Source: Bacillus_CJ salitolerans (GTDB lineage: Bacteria; Bacillota; Bacilli; Bacillales; SA4). From it: a stretch of DNA of 64,000 nucleotides. The stretch is taken from assembly GCF_042680805.1 (NCBI RefSeq), contig NZ_JBHUEM010000008.1, positions 15,496-79,495 on the forward strand. The letters run 5' to 3'. Below the pieces are notes generated by a model. That model saw only the letters and a list, made by a program, of their open reading frames with translations. It made no database searches and was not told the origin of the DNA. Position 1 is the stretch's first letter. Each line of letters begins with the position of its first letter. Of this stretch, positions 52,277 to 61,764 are shown piece by piece. A program made the translations under genes and the position numbers.

Positions 52277-52315
52277 AAATAATAGGAGGGATTCGTTAGA
52301 ATTCCTCCTATTTTG
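52277..52315 (+). terminator. Terminator of the pyrimidine operon
   Basis: AAAATAATAGGAGG, loop, CCTCCTATTTT. Confidence 0.85.
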
Positions 52316-52358
52316 GTGGCAAAATTTGAACACCAAGCTCAGCGCCCCATGCTTATTT

Positions 52359-52532
52359 CTATTTTAATTCATCAATAGAAACTAGCCGTTTTTCATCATG
52401 ATTTCCTCTAGCGTGAACCGTTGCCATACTAGAAGTTTCTTCAACACTAACAATCCAAACAGGGATACCATGATAGTGGACAGGAATTTCTTCAGAGGAT
52501 GCAAGAATTTCCTTTACTCTGTTTAAATTCAT
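52359..52532 (-). CDS. sspH: H-type small acid-soluble spore protein (second copy)
   Basis: The minus strand encodes a 57-residue protein starting MNLNRVKEILASSEEI, with the H-type core HGIPVWIVSVEE, then ATVHARGNHDEKR and an acidic end. It is a paralogue of the gene at 22135. The ATG lies seven bases behind AGAGGTGAT. It lies downstream of, and in line with, the sensor kinase gene but is probably transcribed separately in the forespore. Confidence 0.85.
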   Translation of the reverse strand: MNLNRVKEILASSEEIPVHYHGIPVWIVSVEETSSMATVHARGNHDEKRLVSIDELK

Positions 52533-52586
52533 CTTATCACCTCTGAAATAGCGTGCCCGTATGAAGAATAAAAAAACCAGTGTACA

Positions 52587-53978
52587 TTATTCATTTTTAT
52601 AAATATAAACCGGAAATGAAAGAGAAAAAACACTTCCAGCTCCGACTATACTTTCTACTGAAATCTGACCATCATGTTTGTCCATGATAGATTTTGCTAT
52701 CGAAAGACCAAGTCCAGCTCCTCCGTGCTCCCTGGATCTTGATTTTTCTCCTCGATAAAAGCGGTTGAAGATATGAGGGAGGTCTACATCACATATACCG
52801 CTTCCGTTATCTTTAACATGGATGATAAGTTGGTCCAGTTTTTCTTTTATACTAACTTCTATCACAGTCGCACCATATCTTACTGAGTTATCAATGATGT
52901 TCGTGATGACTTGACTAATTCGATGTGGATCAATCTGAATACATACAGCTGGAATGGGAGAATGAATGATTAGTTGAACTTGTTCCTTTTGAAGGTCAAA
53001 TCTCACTTCATTCAGCACCTTTGAAAAGTAATCAGTGCTGTTTACTAGTTCCTGTTCAATGGAAAGCTGATCTAAATCTAGCTTTGAAAATTCAAACAGA
53101 TCCTCAATTAGCCGGTCTAGTTGTTCGGTTTTTGATTTAATAACATGAAGATATCTTTGCTTCATCTCTTCATTTTGATCGACTCCATCTTGAAGTCCTT
53201 CTACATACCCTTGAATGGAGGAAAGAGGTGTTCTTAAATCATGAGATATGCTAGCGATTAGTTCTTTTCTATTTTGTTCATATATTTGCTGTTTAACAAG
53301 GGATTCCTTTAGATGATCTCTCATTAAATTAAACCCTCGAATAAAATGGCCGATTTCATCCTTTTTTCGATAGCGAATCTTATAATCAAGATTGCCTTCC
53401 TTTATTTCATCAACAGCATGATAAATATCTTTTAATGGAACGAGAATCGTTCGTGAAATAATCCAAGTAAAGAGGATGATAAGACCAATTAATGATAAAA
53501 ACCCTGCTACGAGACTAATGATTATTCTCAGTAACACTTCATAAATGGCTTGGAAGGGACCAGAACGAAGGGTGTTAGGAATAAGTTCTATATGAATCGT
53601 TTCTTGATTATTCACGGTGATTGGAATTTTCATGTCTTGAATATTAAATGTAATCCCTTTATTATTAGTAAATTCATTGGATCTAAAGAGTGTATGATTT
53701 TGATTATCTGAAATGACGATATCTATTTCATATTCTTGTAACATGGGTCTCATTTTTTGATAAAACATTTCTTTATCATGTTGAATGTATTGATAATACT
53801 GTTTCACATTTTGTTCTAATGTTAGAAACAATTCCTCTACAACCTTTTCATCATGAATGATTTCGTCTTCAACATTGTGCAAATTAATCCAAAGTAACCC
53901 AATTGTAAGTAGGATGGGAATGATAATGATCGCGATAAAGGACAGGACGAGTCTCCCTCTTAATCCGATGCTTATCAT
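52587..53978 (-). CDS. Sensor histidine kinase
   Basis: A 463-residue membrane kinase: transmembrane helix at about 10-30, an outer domain of roughly 115 residues, a second helix near 145-172, HAMP (about 172-225), HisKA with phospho-His in ASISHDLRTPLSSIQGY, and HATPase_c (NIIDNSVRYG, DNGSGI, GGAGLGLSIAKS). It overlaps its response regulator gene by four bases. Probably senses an envelope-active compound handled by the ABC transporter encoded upstream. Confidence 0.94.
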   Translation of the reverse strand: MISIGLRGRLVLSFIAIIIIPILLTIGLLWINLHNVEDEIIHDEKVVEELFLTLEQNVKQYYQYIQHDKEMFYQKMRPMLQEYEIDIVISDNQNHTLFRSNEFTNNKGITFNIQDMKIPITVNNQETIHIELIPNTLRSGPFQAIYEVLLRIIISLVAGFLSLIGLIILFTWIISRTILVPLKDIYHAVDEIKEGNLDYKIRYRKKDEIGHFIRGFNLMRDHLKESLVKQQIYEQNRKELIASISHDLRTPLSSIQGYVEGLQDGVDQNEEMKQRYLHVIKSKTEQLDRLIEDLFEFSKLDLDQLSIEQELVNSTDYFSKVLNEVRFDLQKEQVQLIIHSPIPAVCIQIDPHRISQVITNIIDNSVRYGATVIEVSIKEKLDQLIIHVKDNGSGICDVDLPHIFNRFYRGEKSRSREHGGAGLGLSIAKSIMDKHDGQISVESIVGAGSVFSLSFPVYIYKNE

Positions 53979-54679
53979 CGTGTAGTCCCATCAAATTTAT
54001 AGCCAATACCCCAAACTGTTTTGATATAGGTTGGGTTAGATGGATCGAATTCAATCTTCTCACGTATTTTACGAATGTAAACCGTTACGGTGTTCATATC
54101 TCCATACGTATCATATCCCCATATTTGGTTGAAGAGCTGTTCCTTTGAAAATACTTGCCCTGTGTTTGCAGCTAAGTAGTGCAATAGCTGAAACTCCTTT
54201 CCAGAGAGCTCGATTTGATTCCCTGAAACGTATACGTTGTATCCTTGTATGTCTATTTCTAGGTCCTGGACTTTTAAGGTGCGATTTTGTGGGATGGACT
54301 GCACAGAGAATTGATGATAACGTCTAAGTTGTGCTTTAATTCTTGCAACAAGCTCACTTGGACTAAACGGCTTTGTAATATAGTCATCAGCTCCTATTCC
54401 AAGCCCAATAATTTTGTCAGTGTCACTTTTTTTGGCACTCATCATGATGATGGGAATGTTGGAGACACTTCGTATTTTTCTGCATACCTCAATACCATTT
54501 AGTTTGGGGAGCATAATATCAAGTACAACAAGAGATGGCTGCTCCTTTTCAAATGCTAGCATCCCATCTTCACCATCAAATGATAGAATGACTTTATATC
54601 CATCAATATGAAGATAATCACGAACAAGTTCCCCAATTTCTCTCTCATCTTCAACTATTAAAATTGTATCCTTTTCCAA
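53975..54679 (-). CDS. OmpR-family response regulator
   Basis: A 234-residue regulator. Receiver domain with acidic pair in VEDERE, phospho-Asp in VVLDIMLP, and Lys in DDYITKPF. C-terminal winged helix (ELSGKEFQLLHYLAANTGQV, TVTVYIRKIREKIE). Start ATG behind AAGAGGCGAGG on the minus strand. Paired with the kinase by ATGA overlap. Likely controls the ABC genes upstream; the 86-base gap holds no obvious terminator apart from a weak AAAAAGGAACGAC...GCTGTTCC-like stem. Confidence 0.94.
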   Translation of the reverse strand: MEKDTILIVEDEREIGELVRDYLHIDGYKVILSFDGEDGMLAFEKEQPSLVVLDIMLPKLNGIEVCRKIRSVSNIPIIMMSAKKSDTDKIIGLGIGADDYITKPFSPSELVARIKAQLRRYHQFSVQSIPQNRTLKVQDLEIDIQGYNVYVSGNQIELSGKEFQLLHYLAANTGQVFSKEQLFNQIWGYDTYGDMNTVTVYIRKIREKIEFDPSNPTYIKTVWGIGYKFDGTTR

Positions 54680-54765
54680 TTTTCCTCGCCTCTTTTTTAT
54701 GAAAAATAGATAAAAAGGAACGACTTATAAAAGCTGTTCCCTTACTATTCTTACCATAGGTCTAT

Positions 54766-55707
54766 TTAAGCAGCAACATCTCTTTTATTAAAAATATACC
54801 AAGAAAGTCCTGTGAACAGAAGGAAGTAGATGACTAGAATTGTAATGGAGAAAGTGATAGTCATACCTTCAACAATTGGAGTTCCATTAATATACTGTGA
54901 TAAATCTGTGTTAGCAAATAAAATATATTTTACCCAATCATAACGACTAAAGATTTGGACAATTTGGGAGCCTGTAAACATTAGGAAGATTGCTAGACCA
55001 ATAGAAAGAGAACTACTTCTAAAAACGGTAGAAATCATGAAGGCGAATGTAACCATCATCACTAGGTTTACACTTTTTAATCCATAAAGTGTCAAGATAT
55101 ACGTAAGCATATTTTGTTCCACTACTTTCCCTTCGGTATAAGCCAGGTAAGGTAGTGTCAATCCATCGAAACCGTATAGTATACTTCCTACTATAAAAGA
55201 AAATGTAAATAATAGGAAAAGTGAGAGGAGAGCGAATAACATGGTAGCCAAGAATTTAGATAGTAGTATTTTTGATCTGCTAACAGGTCTTATTAGTAGT
55301 AGCTTTATGGTGCCCCATGAAAATTCACTGGCAACGATACCAGCTCCGACAACTATCGTAAACAATGAAACTAAGATGGTGATGTCAGATGAAGTTATCA
55401 TAAATCCCCAAAGCGTTTGCGACTCGGTTGGAGGAATATCATGAGAAAGTCGATATTCATTAATAGCTATTTCTTTTTCCATGTAATTAATTGCCGTTTT
55501 GGGGTAAGAACCAGTGTCGATATCTTGTTGTAATTGAGTCGTTTCAGCTTGGAGGGTTGCTTTCCAATCGTCAGTTTGACTATCACTAAAGACAAACTTC
55601 GTTACGATTCCTACGGTAATGATGATAGCTAAAAGCAAGAACATCATGACTAAGGTGCCAGTTCGTTTATAGATTTTTAGATTTTCATTTAGAATTAAAT
55701 TATGCAT
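54766..55707 (-). CDS. ABC-2 type permease (BcrB-like)
   Basis: A 313-residue permease with about six transmembrane helices and an outer loop of about 75 residues after the first. That loop contains WKATLQAETTQLQQDIDTGS. The segment EFSWGTIKLLLIRPVSRSKILLSKF is characteristic of ABC-2 permeases. It starts inside the end of the ATPase gene (8-base overlap). With that ATPase it forms a BcrAB-type exporter, probably against antimicrobial peptides. Confidence 0.9.
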   Translation of the reverse strand: MHNLILNENLKIYKRTGTLVMMFLLLAIIITVGIVTKFVFSDSQTDDWKATLQAETTQLQQDIDTGSYPKTAINYMEKEIAINEYRLSHDIPPTESQTLWGFMITSSDITILVSLFTIVVGAGIVASEFSWGTIKLLLIRPVSRSKILLSKFLATMLFALLSLFLLFTFSFIVGSILYGFDGLTLPYLAYTEGKVVEQNMLTYILTLYGLKSVNLVMMVTFAFMISTVFRSSSLSIGLAIFLMFTGSQIVQIFSRYDWVKYILFANTDLSQYINGTPIVEGMTITFSITILVIYFLLFTGLSWYIFNKRDVAA

Positions 55708-56617
55708 GTAATGCCCCTCCTGTAATTTCCAAAAATTTATCTTCTAACGTTTTAGTTGTCTTTTTTACTTCGTAAATCATACAGTCTTGTTGGACGAGCA
55801 TTTTGACAATGTCAGGTATTCTGTCCTGCGTGGTTTGCAGCTCTACGATATTACCATCTTTTCTTATATTAAGTTCTCCGGATAGCAGTTCCCATGCTTT
55901 TTGAACAGGTTCTACTTCAAGGGCTAACGTGACTTGCTCATCACCTGACATAAACGTTTGAACCGTTTCGACACTGATTAATTTTCCTTTTTGAATGATC
56001 CCAATTCGATCACACATCATTTGCATTTCAGACAATAGGTGACTAGAAACTAAAACGGCGATATGTTCCTCTCTTGCCACTTTCCGAATATATTCTCGGA
56101 TTTCTCTTATTCCAGCAGGGTCCAGACCGTTTGTAGGTTCATCTAATATTAATAGTTTAGGAGAGTGTAGTAATGCCTGTGCGAGCCCGAGTCGCTGTCT
56201 CATTCCAAGTGAGTACGTTCCGACTTTTTCATGGATTCTATCATCAAGTCCAACTAGCTTGATGATATCTTCCACTCGTTCCTTTTTTATCCCTTTCATC
56301 ATGCGAGCATAATGTTTTAAATTTTGGTAGCCTGTTAAAAACTTATACATTTCAGGGTTTTCAATAATTCCCCCAACATGAGCAATCGCTTTTTCGAAGT
56401 TCTTTTTAATACTATAGCCATTAATTATGACTTCACCTTCTGTTATGCCCATTAGTCCAACTAGCATGCGGATGGTCGTCGTTTTACCCGCCCCATTTGG
56501 ACCAAGAAAACCAAATACTTCACCTTTATAAACATCAAAGGTAATGCCGTGGATAATTGGCTTATTTCCAATTGTTTTTTTTACATTTATTAGTTGTGCA
56601 ATGATCTCTCGGTTCAT
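55700..56617 (-). CDS. ABC transporter ATP-binding protein (BcrA-like)
   Basis: A 305-residue ATPase of the bacitracin/lantibiotic export type. Walker A GPNGAGKTTT, signature YSLGMRQRLGLAQAL, Walker B LLILDEPTNGLDP, then a C-terminal regulatory part of about 90 residues. ATG 56617 is chosen because AGGAGG lies nine bases upstream; the frame continues 14 codons further without a ribosome site. First gene of the transporter-regulator cluster read leftwards. Confidence 0.93.
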   Translation of the reverse strand: MNREIIAQLINVKKTIGNKPIIHGITFDVYKGEVFGFLGPNGAGKTTTIRMLVGLMGITEGEVIINGYSIKKNFEKAIAHVGGIIENPEMYKFLTGYQNLKHYARMMKGIKKERVEDIIKLVGLDDRIHEKVGTYSLGMRQRLGLAQALLHSPKLLILDEPTNGLDPAGIREIREYIRKVAREEHIAVLVSSHLLSEMQMMCDRIGIIQKGKLISVETVQTFMSGDEQVTLALEVEPVQKAWELLSGELNIRKDGNIVELQTTQDRIPDIVKMLVQQDCMIYEVKKTTKTLEDKFLEITGGALHA

Positions 56618-56750
56618 TTCATGTTTCCTCCTCGTTTCGAATCTAATTCCTATTTTCACAGGCGAAGCTTAAAGAACCATTATTGAATCATTAAAAAAGT
56701 ATTAAAAAGTAGTAAAGTCAGGTTATAGTTAACCTGACTTTGCCTATTTC

Positions 56751-57482
56751 TTAATAAATTCGTCTTGTAAACATCCGTAACCCACCTATATAGAATAGTA
56801 GAAAGCTACCGAATATAACGAGTACTAATGTTTGAACGCTAAAGAAGAATATTCCACCTTGCTCAGAAAATGGTAACATCGCTAAAAATGGCTGAGCCCA
56901 TGGATAGATAGGACCATATGTTTCTGAATTCACCGCAAGGATTGAAGGTATTGTGAAGATTACATTGATAGCCATAGGAGCTGCAAAGCTTTTCCAGGCA
57001 CTTGACACCCATAGCTGCAAGGCAACTAATGGAAAGGTTGCAATCCAACCACCAGTGATACCTCTAAGTAGGAGTTCATAAGGTATAGGATCTGTAATTC
57101 CTTTGATTGTCCCTGCTAAAAAAAGTCCAGGTAATAGTAAAAGCTGCATGATTGCAATTAATAGCATAATTGTTGTGAATTTTACGAAATACAGGTGTGA
57201 TCGATGAATAGGAAGTGTCAGCATTTGCTTCCACCCACCATCCAAATGTTCATAGCGGCATAAGTATCCTGCAAATACACCTGTTACCATAGGGAGAAAT
57301 AAGGTTCCATGTGTAAAAATCATTGCAACATACGTGTTGAGCCATCTATTATCAGACATATCAAATTCACCACTAACAGCGGAAGCCATGCTAATGATTG
57401 GGCTTAATAGGATGAGTTGATAGATTTTCGTTTTTCTCCATTTCAATATTTCGGCACTAAAAATTCTCATAAATAGTTTCAT
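56751..57482 (-). CDS. ABC permease, lantibiotic-immunity type (second permease)
   Basis: A 243-residue permease with about six helices. It begins FMRIFSAEILKWRKTKIYQL, the typical start of LanE/LanG-type subunits, and contains GVFAGYLCRYEHLDGGWKQM and LPIHRSHLYFVKF. It overlaps the preceding permease gene by four bases. Together with the paralogous permease and the ATPase it forms a LanFEG-like exporter. A hairpin (AAAGTCAGGTTA...TAACCTGACTTT at about 56714-56740) separates it from the first module and probably ends its transcript. Confidence 0.88.
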   Translation of the reverse strand: MKLFMRIFSAEILKWRKTKIYQLILLSPIISMASAVSGEFDMSDNRWLNTYVAMIFTHGTLFLPMVTGVFAGYLCRYEHLDGGWKQMLTLPIHRSHLYFVKFTTIMLLIAIMQLLLLPGLFLAGTIKGITDPIPYELLLRGITGGWIATFPLVALQLWVSSAWKSFAAPMAINVIFTIPSILAVNSETYGPIYPWAQPFLAMLPFSEQGGIFFFSVQTLVLVIFGSFLLFYIGGLRMFTRRIY

Positions 57483-58198
57483 TCTTCCACATCCTTCTTT
57501 ATAAAATGGAAAATGGATACGAGAAGGACAACTAGTGCGGTGCTAAACCCTAAATAGACATTATAAATAGGAATATCCCAGCTGTTTAATAGAGACGGCC
57601 ATTTCCAAATTACCCAATCTGGTAGTTTAAAAGCATAGGATGAAAATACAGCTCCCAGTGTCCCTAATGTAATTGCAACCCCCTGGTGACTATAGATGAC
57701 GGCAACCCAAAGTTGTAACGCTAGGATTGGTAAAGCCGCGAAATATGGATAGAGAGCCATTTTTATCATGTCGACTAATGGTAAGGCGTATATATCGAAT
57801 TTCAAAATAATGCCTAATATAATTACCCCTATTAGTAGTAGTAAACTTGCGATGAATAGAAGTAGAAGACTTATGATAAACTTTGCAAGCAACAAGGAAT
57901 ATTTATGGATAGGAAGTGCTAACAAGTGTTTCCATGAACGCATTTCATGGTCCACATTGGCCATAATCGATGTAATAATGGACATTCCGATGATGAGTAC
58001 GAACGGGACGAAAGATTGAATGTTTACGATTAATCCACCCCATAAATCATCTATATATTGTGAAGTTAAATAATCATACCGAACACCAAAGTTTACAGCC
58101 TGTAAGGCAACCACTCCAAAGGGGCCAAGAAATATTAAAAACCATACCCATTTACGCTTTATCTTTAATAGTTCAGCGGCTAATAGTCCTTGCAACAT
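57479..58198 (-). CDS. ABC permease, lantibiotic-immunity type (first permease)
   Basis: A 239-residue permease with about six helices, paralogous to the next gene: LLAAELLKIKRKWVWFLIF at the start and NVDHEMRSWKHLLALPIHKY in the same relative place. ATG 58198 has AGGAGG nine bases upstream; GTG two codons earlier would overlap the ribosome site. It overlaps the end of the ATPase gene by 26 bases. Confidence 0.88.
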   Translation of the reverse strand: MLQGLLAAELLKIKRKWVWFLIFLGPFGVVALQAVNFGVRYDYLTSQYIDDLWGGLIVNIQSFVPFVLIIGMSIITSIMANVDHEMRSWKHLLALPIHKYSLLLAKFIISLLLLFIASLLLLIGVIILGIILKFDIYALPLVDMIKMALYPYFAALPILALQLWVAVIYSHQGVAITLGTLGAVFSSYAFKLPDWVIWKWPSLLNSWDIPIYNVYLGFSTALVVLLVSIFHFIKKDVEE

Positions 58199-59105
58199 TG
58201 GCACTATCCTCCTCTATAATTTTCAGGAAAATCTCCTCTAGGGAGGTTTTATGATCTTTCACACGATAGATGGAAATATTATTTTTAACAAGAGATTCTA
58301 CTATGGTAGCTACGGTGCTATCATCTATATTTCGTAAGGTAATAGAATCATCTTCAAGTGTACAGTCTAACCCTTTTGCTAAAAGTAGATTCCAAGCACT
58401 TCGAGTTTGTTCCACCTTTATACATATAGAACTTGTAGACCTTCTTCTTAATTCTTCAATACAATCTTGGAAGATAAGCTGTCCTTTTGAAATAATTCCC
58501 ACATGGGTTGCCATTTGATCAACCTCACTTAACAAATGACTCGATACAATAATCGTTAAGCCTTGTTCATGAGCTAACCGTTTAATTAAGTTTCGAATTT
58601 CTTGAATTCCGGCAGGGTCTAAGCCATTTGTTGGCTCATCAAGAATTAAGATTTCCGGATGACCTAATAGAGCGGTTGCAATTCCAAGACGTTGTTTCAT
58701 CCCCAAAGAATATTCCTTTACTTTCTTCTTGGTGGCATGTGATAGTCCGACAATGGTTAATACTTCTTCAATCCTAGATTTGTTAACGCCAAGAATCTTG
58801 CGGTAAACCTCAAGATTTTCGGTTGCATTTAGATGACCGTAATAGGAAGGGGATTCTACTAATGACCCAACTTTTTGCAAAATATCGATTTTATTTTTTC
58901 TAAACGGTTTACCAAAGTAGAGAATTTCACCTTCTGTTGGTGTTATAAGCCCTAGCATCATTCGAATGGTTGTTGTTTTACCCGCACCATTTGGACCTAA
59001 AAAACCGTAAATCTGTCCTTTCTGAATTTTTACATGTACCGCGTCGACAACCCTCTCTTTTCCATACTGCTTCGTTAGCTTGTTTGTTTCGATTAAGTAA
59101 TTCAT
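58173..59105 (-). CDS. ABC transporter ATP-binding protein (LanF-like)
   Basis: A 310-residue ATPase paralogous to the one at 55700. Walker A GPNGAGKTTT, signature YSLGMKQRLGIATAL, Walker B ILILDEPTNGLDP, C-terminal regulatory part. ATG 59105 follows GAGGTG; ten further codons upstream lack a ribosome site. It is divergent from the second two-component system, with about 185 bases between the start codons holding both promoters. Confidence 0.92.
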   Translation of the reverse strand: MNYLIETNKLTKQYGKERVVDAVHVKIQKGQIYGFLGPNGAGKTTTIRMMLGLITPTEGEILYFGKPFRKNKIDILQKVGSLVESPSYYGHLNATENLEVYRKILGVNKSRIEEVLTIVGLSHATKKKVKEYSLGMKQRLGIATALLGHPEILILDEPTNGLDPAGIQEIRNLIKRLAHEQGLTIIVSSHLLSEVDQMATHVGIISKGQLIFQDCIEELRRRSTSSICIKVEQTRSAWNLLLAKGLDCTLEDDSITLRNIDDSTVATIVESLVKNNISIYRVKDHKTSLEEIFLKIIEEDSANVARTISR

Positions 59106-59290
59106 AATTTTCACCTCAAAACTAAGTGTAGTCACATAAGGTTAAATACGAGGAAGTCGAAGTTTAAGTTTTGTTTAAATTGTAGCCATATTTAGGTTAA
59201 AAATGGAAAAGTTGTTTTCAAAAGATGGGGGATTGTTTACGATAATAATTATAGTAGTGGTTAAAGAATGAATAATAGTGAGGGAAAAAA

Positions 59291-59962
59291 ATGAAAAGCG
59301 TGCTCTATATTGAGGATGAAATAGAGATTGGTAAGTGGGTAATGGAAGAGCTTGAAGGAAAAGGATATCGAGTAAACTGGCTAACTTCAGGTGATAAAGC
59401 GATGGCATTATTGGAGCAAACTGATGTGATTATTCTGGATGTCATGCTTCCTGGACTTGATGGTTTTACGTTAGGGCAACGGTTTAAGCGAGAGTATCCA
59501 ACAATCCCGATTTTAATGCTTTCTGCAAGAACGGCAGTGGAGGATAAGATTCAAGGTCTTACTTTTGCTGACGACTATGTAACGAAGCCTTTTCATCCTA
59601 AGGAAATATTGGCTCGAGTAGAAGTTCTGTTAAGAAGGTATAATCGTTATCAAGAAGAAACACTACACCTTCAGCATTTAGTAGTTAATTTAGAACAGCA
59701 TCTAGTTATAGATTCGCGTACAAATGAAGAAGTGATTTTAACTGGTAAACAGCATTACATTTTCTTTTACTTCATAAAACATTTAAATCAAATATTAACA
59801 AAGGAACAGATTTATGAAGGAATATGGAATGAAGCATACATTGAAGGAGATAAATCATTAATGGTTCATATTCGTCATTTACGTGAGAAGATAGAGATAG
59901 ACCCTAGCTCCCCGATGATTATTGAAACGATCCGTGGAATTGGTTATAGGGTGAAAGCATGA
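59291..59962 (+). CDS. OmpR-family response regulator, atypical receiver
   Basis: A 223-residue regulator. Phospho-Asp in VIILDVMLPG, acidic pair in IEDE, Lys in DDYVTKPF, winged helix C-terminus (LMVHIRHLREKIEIDPSS). The loop before the lysine is one residue short: GLTFADDY where most relatives have GLx-x-GADDY. ATG behind GTGAGGGAAA. Its stop overlaps the kinase gene by four bases. Divergent from the LanFEG-like operon, its probable target. Confidence 0.9.
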   Translation: MKSVLYIEDEIEIGKWVMEELEGKGYRVNWLTSGDKAMALLEQTDVIILDVMLPGLDGFTLGQRFKREYPTIPILMLSARTAVEDKIQGLTFADDYVTKPFHPKEILARVEVLLRRYNRYQEETLHLQHLVVNLEQHLVIDSRTNEEVILTGKQHYIFFYFIKHLNQILTKEQIYEGIWNEAYIEGDKSLMVHIRHLREKIEIDPSSPMIIETIRGIGYRVKA

Positions 59963-61317
59963 AATTGCAGCTATCTCTTCAAACAAAGTATTTGCTCATA
60001 ATCGTTGGAGCGATTTTAACTATTCCTTTTTTGTTTACTATTTTGTCGTTCGTCATATTCCTCCCCTTTTTATTTGTTGATAAAGAAGAGTATGGGAAGG
60101 TTTATAGTGGATCGGAACTAGAAGAGATGTGGCACTATGAAGCTCGGAAGTTAGACGGTACAAACCGTAACGAAATAAAGGAAGCACTTGCTAGAATTCA
60201 TGGGAATTATGAGGATGCAGGTATGTTTTGGGTGGATGATAAAGGTATTACACAATTCAAACTCCATCCAATCGGATATATCCCAGATAAATGGACAGCG
60301 CAGGATAGTATTGCCTTTATGAAAAAAAGCTATGGTGGTGACCCGTTTACCGTTGTCGCCTTTATTAATGGGAATGAAAGCAATGGATTTATGGTATTTC
60401 AAATGCCGCGTACTTACCTAGATCCGCCTATGATAAGGTTCAGAGACAAGTATACGTTTTTATATGTTAGTGCATTTATGGGCTTGTTAACAATATTTCT
60501 AATCATATCGTGGCTGTTTTTTAAAGGAATACGGAAACGCTTAATCCGCTTACAAGAGGCAATGTCGGTGAATACAAGTTTAGGTATTCCAAAGCCGATT
60601 CATTTATCAAAGCGTGATGAAGTTGGAAAATTAGAGGAATCCTTCAATAATATGATAAAAGAGCTAGAGGAAAGTAGAAAAAAGGAGAAGCAAGAAGAAC
60701 AGCTTAGACACCAGCTCATTGCCAATCTTTCACATGATCTTAGAACACCGTTAACGGTATTAAGAGGAAACTTGTATAGCTTAAAAAAAGAAATACCCTC
60801 AAAGGAATCCTATGGATTAGTTGACATGATGGATGAACGAATTAGCTATGTTTCTGAGTTAATTGATAATCTTTTATCCTATACCTTACTTACATCTGGT
60901 AAATACCCATACCACTCAGAGAACATTAACATTGTTCGGCTGTTAAGAAGTCATCTAGCTAGTTGGTACCCTCTTTTAGAAGAGGAAGGATTTACAGTAG
61001 AAATCGAGCTTCCAGAACAGCCTGTAGAGTGGATTATTGATGAGAAATGGTTTAAACGTATTATTGATAATGTTTTGCAAAATGTTATGAGATATGCACG
61101 GAGCGGGAACTATGTAAACATATCTTTAACAAAAGAAGACGGGCAATATGTCCTTGTTCTAGAGGACCATGGTCCAGGTATGGAGGTTACACAAACTAAT
61201 AGTAGTAGCACTGGTATTGGGCTTACCATCATTTCAATGATGACAAAGGAAATGAACATTGTTTGGAATGTTGAGACGAATGAAAATGGAACAAAAATGA
61301 TATTTTTTCAGCAATAA
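59959..61317 (+). CDS. Sensor histidine kinase
   Basis: A 452-residue kinase. Transmembrane helices at about 12-36 and 168-192 bound an outer domain of about 130 residues. HAMP is at about 192-245, HisKA has the phospho-His in ANLSHDLRTPLTVLRGN, and the ATPase has IIDNVLQNVMRYA, EDHGPGM and STGIGLTII. ATG overlaps the regulator stop (ATGA). Together they form the second two-component system, likely sensing the substrate of the adjacent exporter. Confidence 0.93.
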   Translation: MKLQLSLQTKYLLIIVGAILTIPFLFTILSFVIFLPFLFVDKEEYGKVYSGSELEEMWHYEARKLDGTNRNEIKEALARIHGNYEDAGMFWVDDKGITQFKLHPIGYIPDKWTAQDSIAFMKKSYGGDPFTVVAFINGNESNGFMVFQMPRTYLDPPMIRFRDKYTFLYVSAFMGLLTIFLIISWLFFKGIRKRLIRLQEAMSVNTSLGIPKPIHLSKRDEVGKLEESFNNMIKELEESRKKEKQEEQLRHQLIANLSHDLRTPLTVLRGNLYSLKKEIPSKESYGLVDMMDERISYVSELIDNLLSYTLLTSGKYPYHSENINIVRLLRSHLASWYPLLEEEGFTVEIELPEQPVEWIIDEKWFKRIIDNVLQNVMRYARSGNYVNISLTKEDGQYVLVLEDHGPGMEVTQTNSSSTGIGLTIISMMTKEMNIVWNVETNENGTKMIFFQQ

Positions 61318-61352
61318 CTTATCGCTTAGTGAATAAGTGAAAACGGTATGAT

Positions 61353-61398
61353 CCCCACAAGTTAGAAAGCATAATACATACTTTCTAACTTGTGGGGA
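61353..61398. terminator. Perfect 17-bp hairpin after the kinase gene
   Basis: CCCCACAAGTTAGAAAG and its exact complement CTTTCTAACTTGTGGGG enclose an 11-base loop. Only ATATTTTCT follows, so as a terminator it has a weak U-tract. Confidence 0.7.
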
Positions 61399-61428
61399 TA
61401 TTTTCTGGAGAAAAAGCGAGTTACTTTT

Positions 61429-61646
61429 TTTATCCCGCTCCAACTGGCGCTAAGATCCCCACTTCAAAACGTTAGATGAATCGAGAAGTTTACGTGGGGG
61501 ATAAACGCCAGTAAGAACCCTGTATAGGGAACACAGACTAAAGTCGGCAACTCCTGTGGCAACGTCGGTGTGACCCACAGTGTGGGCCGGGGCTAACAAT
61601 CAGTGAGGGATGAGGAAAACCCCCACTGATTGAAGTTTCACTTTAT
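61429..61646. repeat. Family B structured repeat, copy B4
   Basis: It starts TTTATCCCGCTCCAACTGGCG, with ATCCCCACTTC, GAAGTTTACGTGGGGGATAAA, CGCCAGTAAGAACCC, ACACAGAC...GTCGGTGTG, CCCACAGTGTGGGCC, and the terminal hairpin AATCAGTGAGGG...CCCCCACTGATTGAAG. All helix arms of the family are intact. It lies between the kinase and the CNNM gene. Confidence 0.9.
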
Positions 61647-61764
61647 TCCTATCAAATCTTTCATTTAAGATATAAATTTTGGGATAACCTATTAGTACAA
61701 ATATATTTAAGTTAGAGTACTCCCGCACGGACGGTGTTTCAATTTGCTATAGGGAGGGGATATC

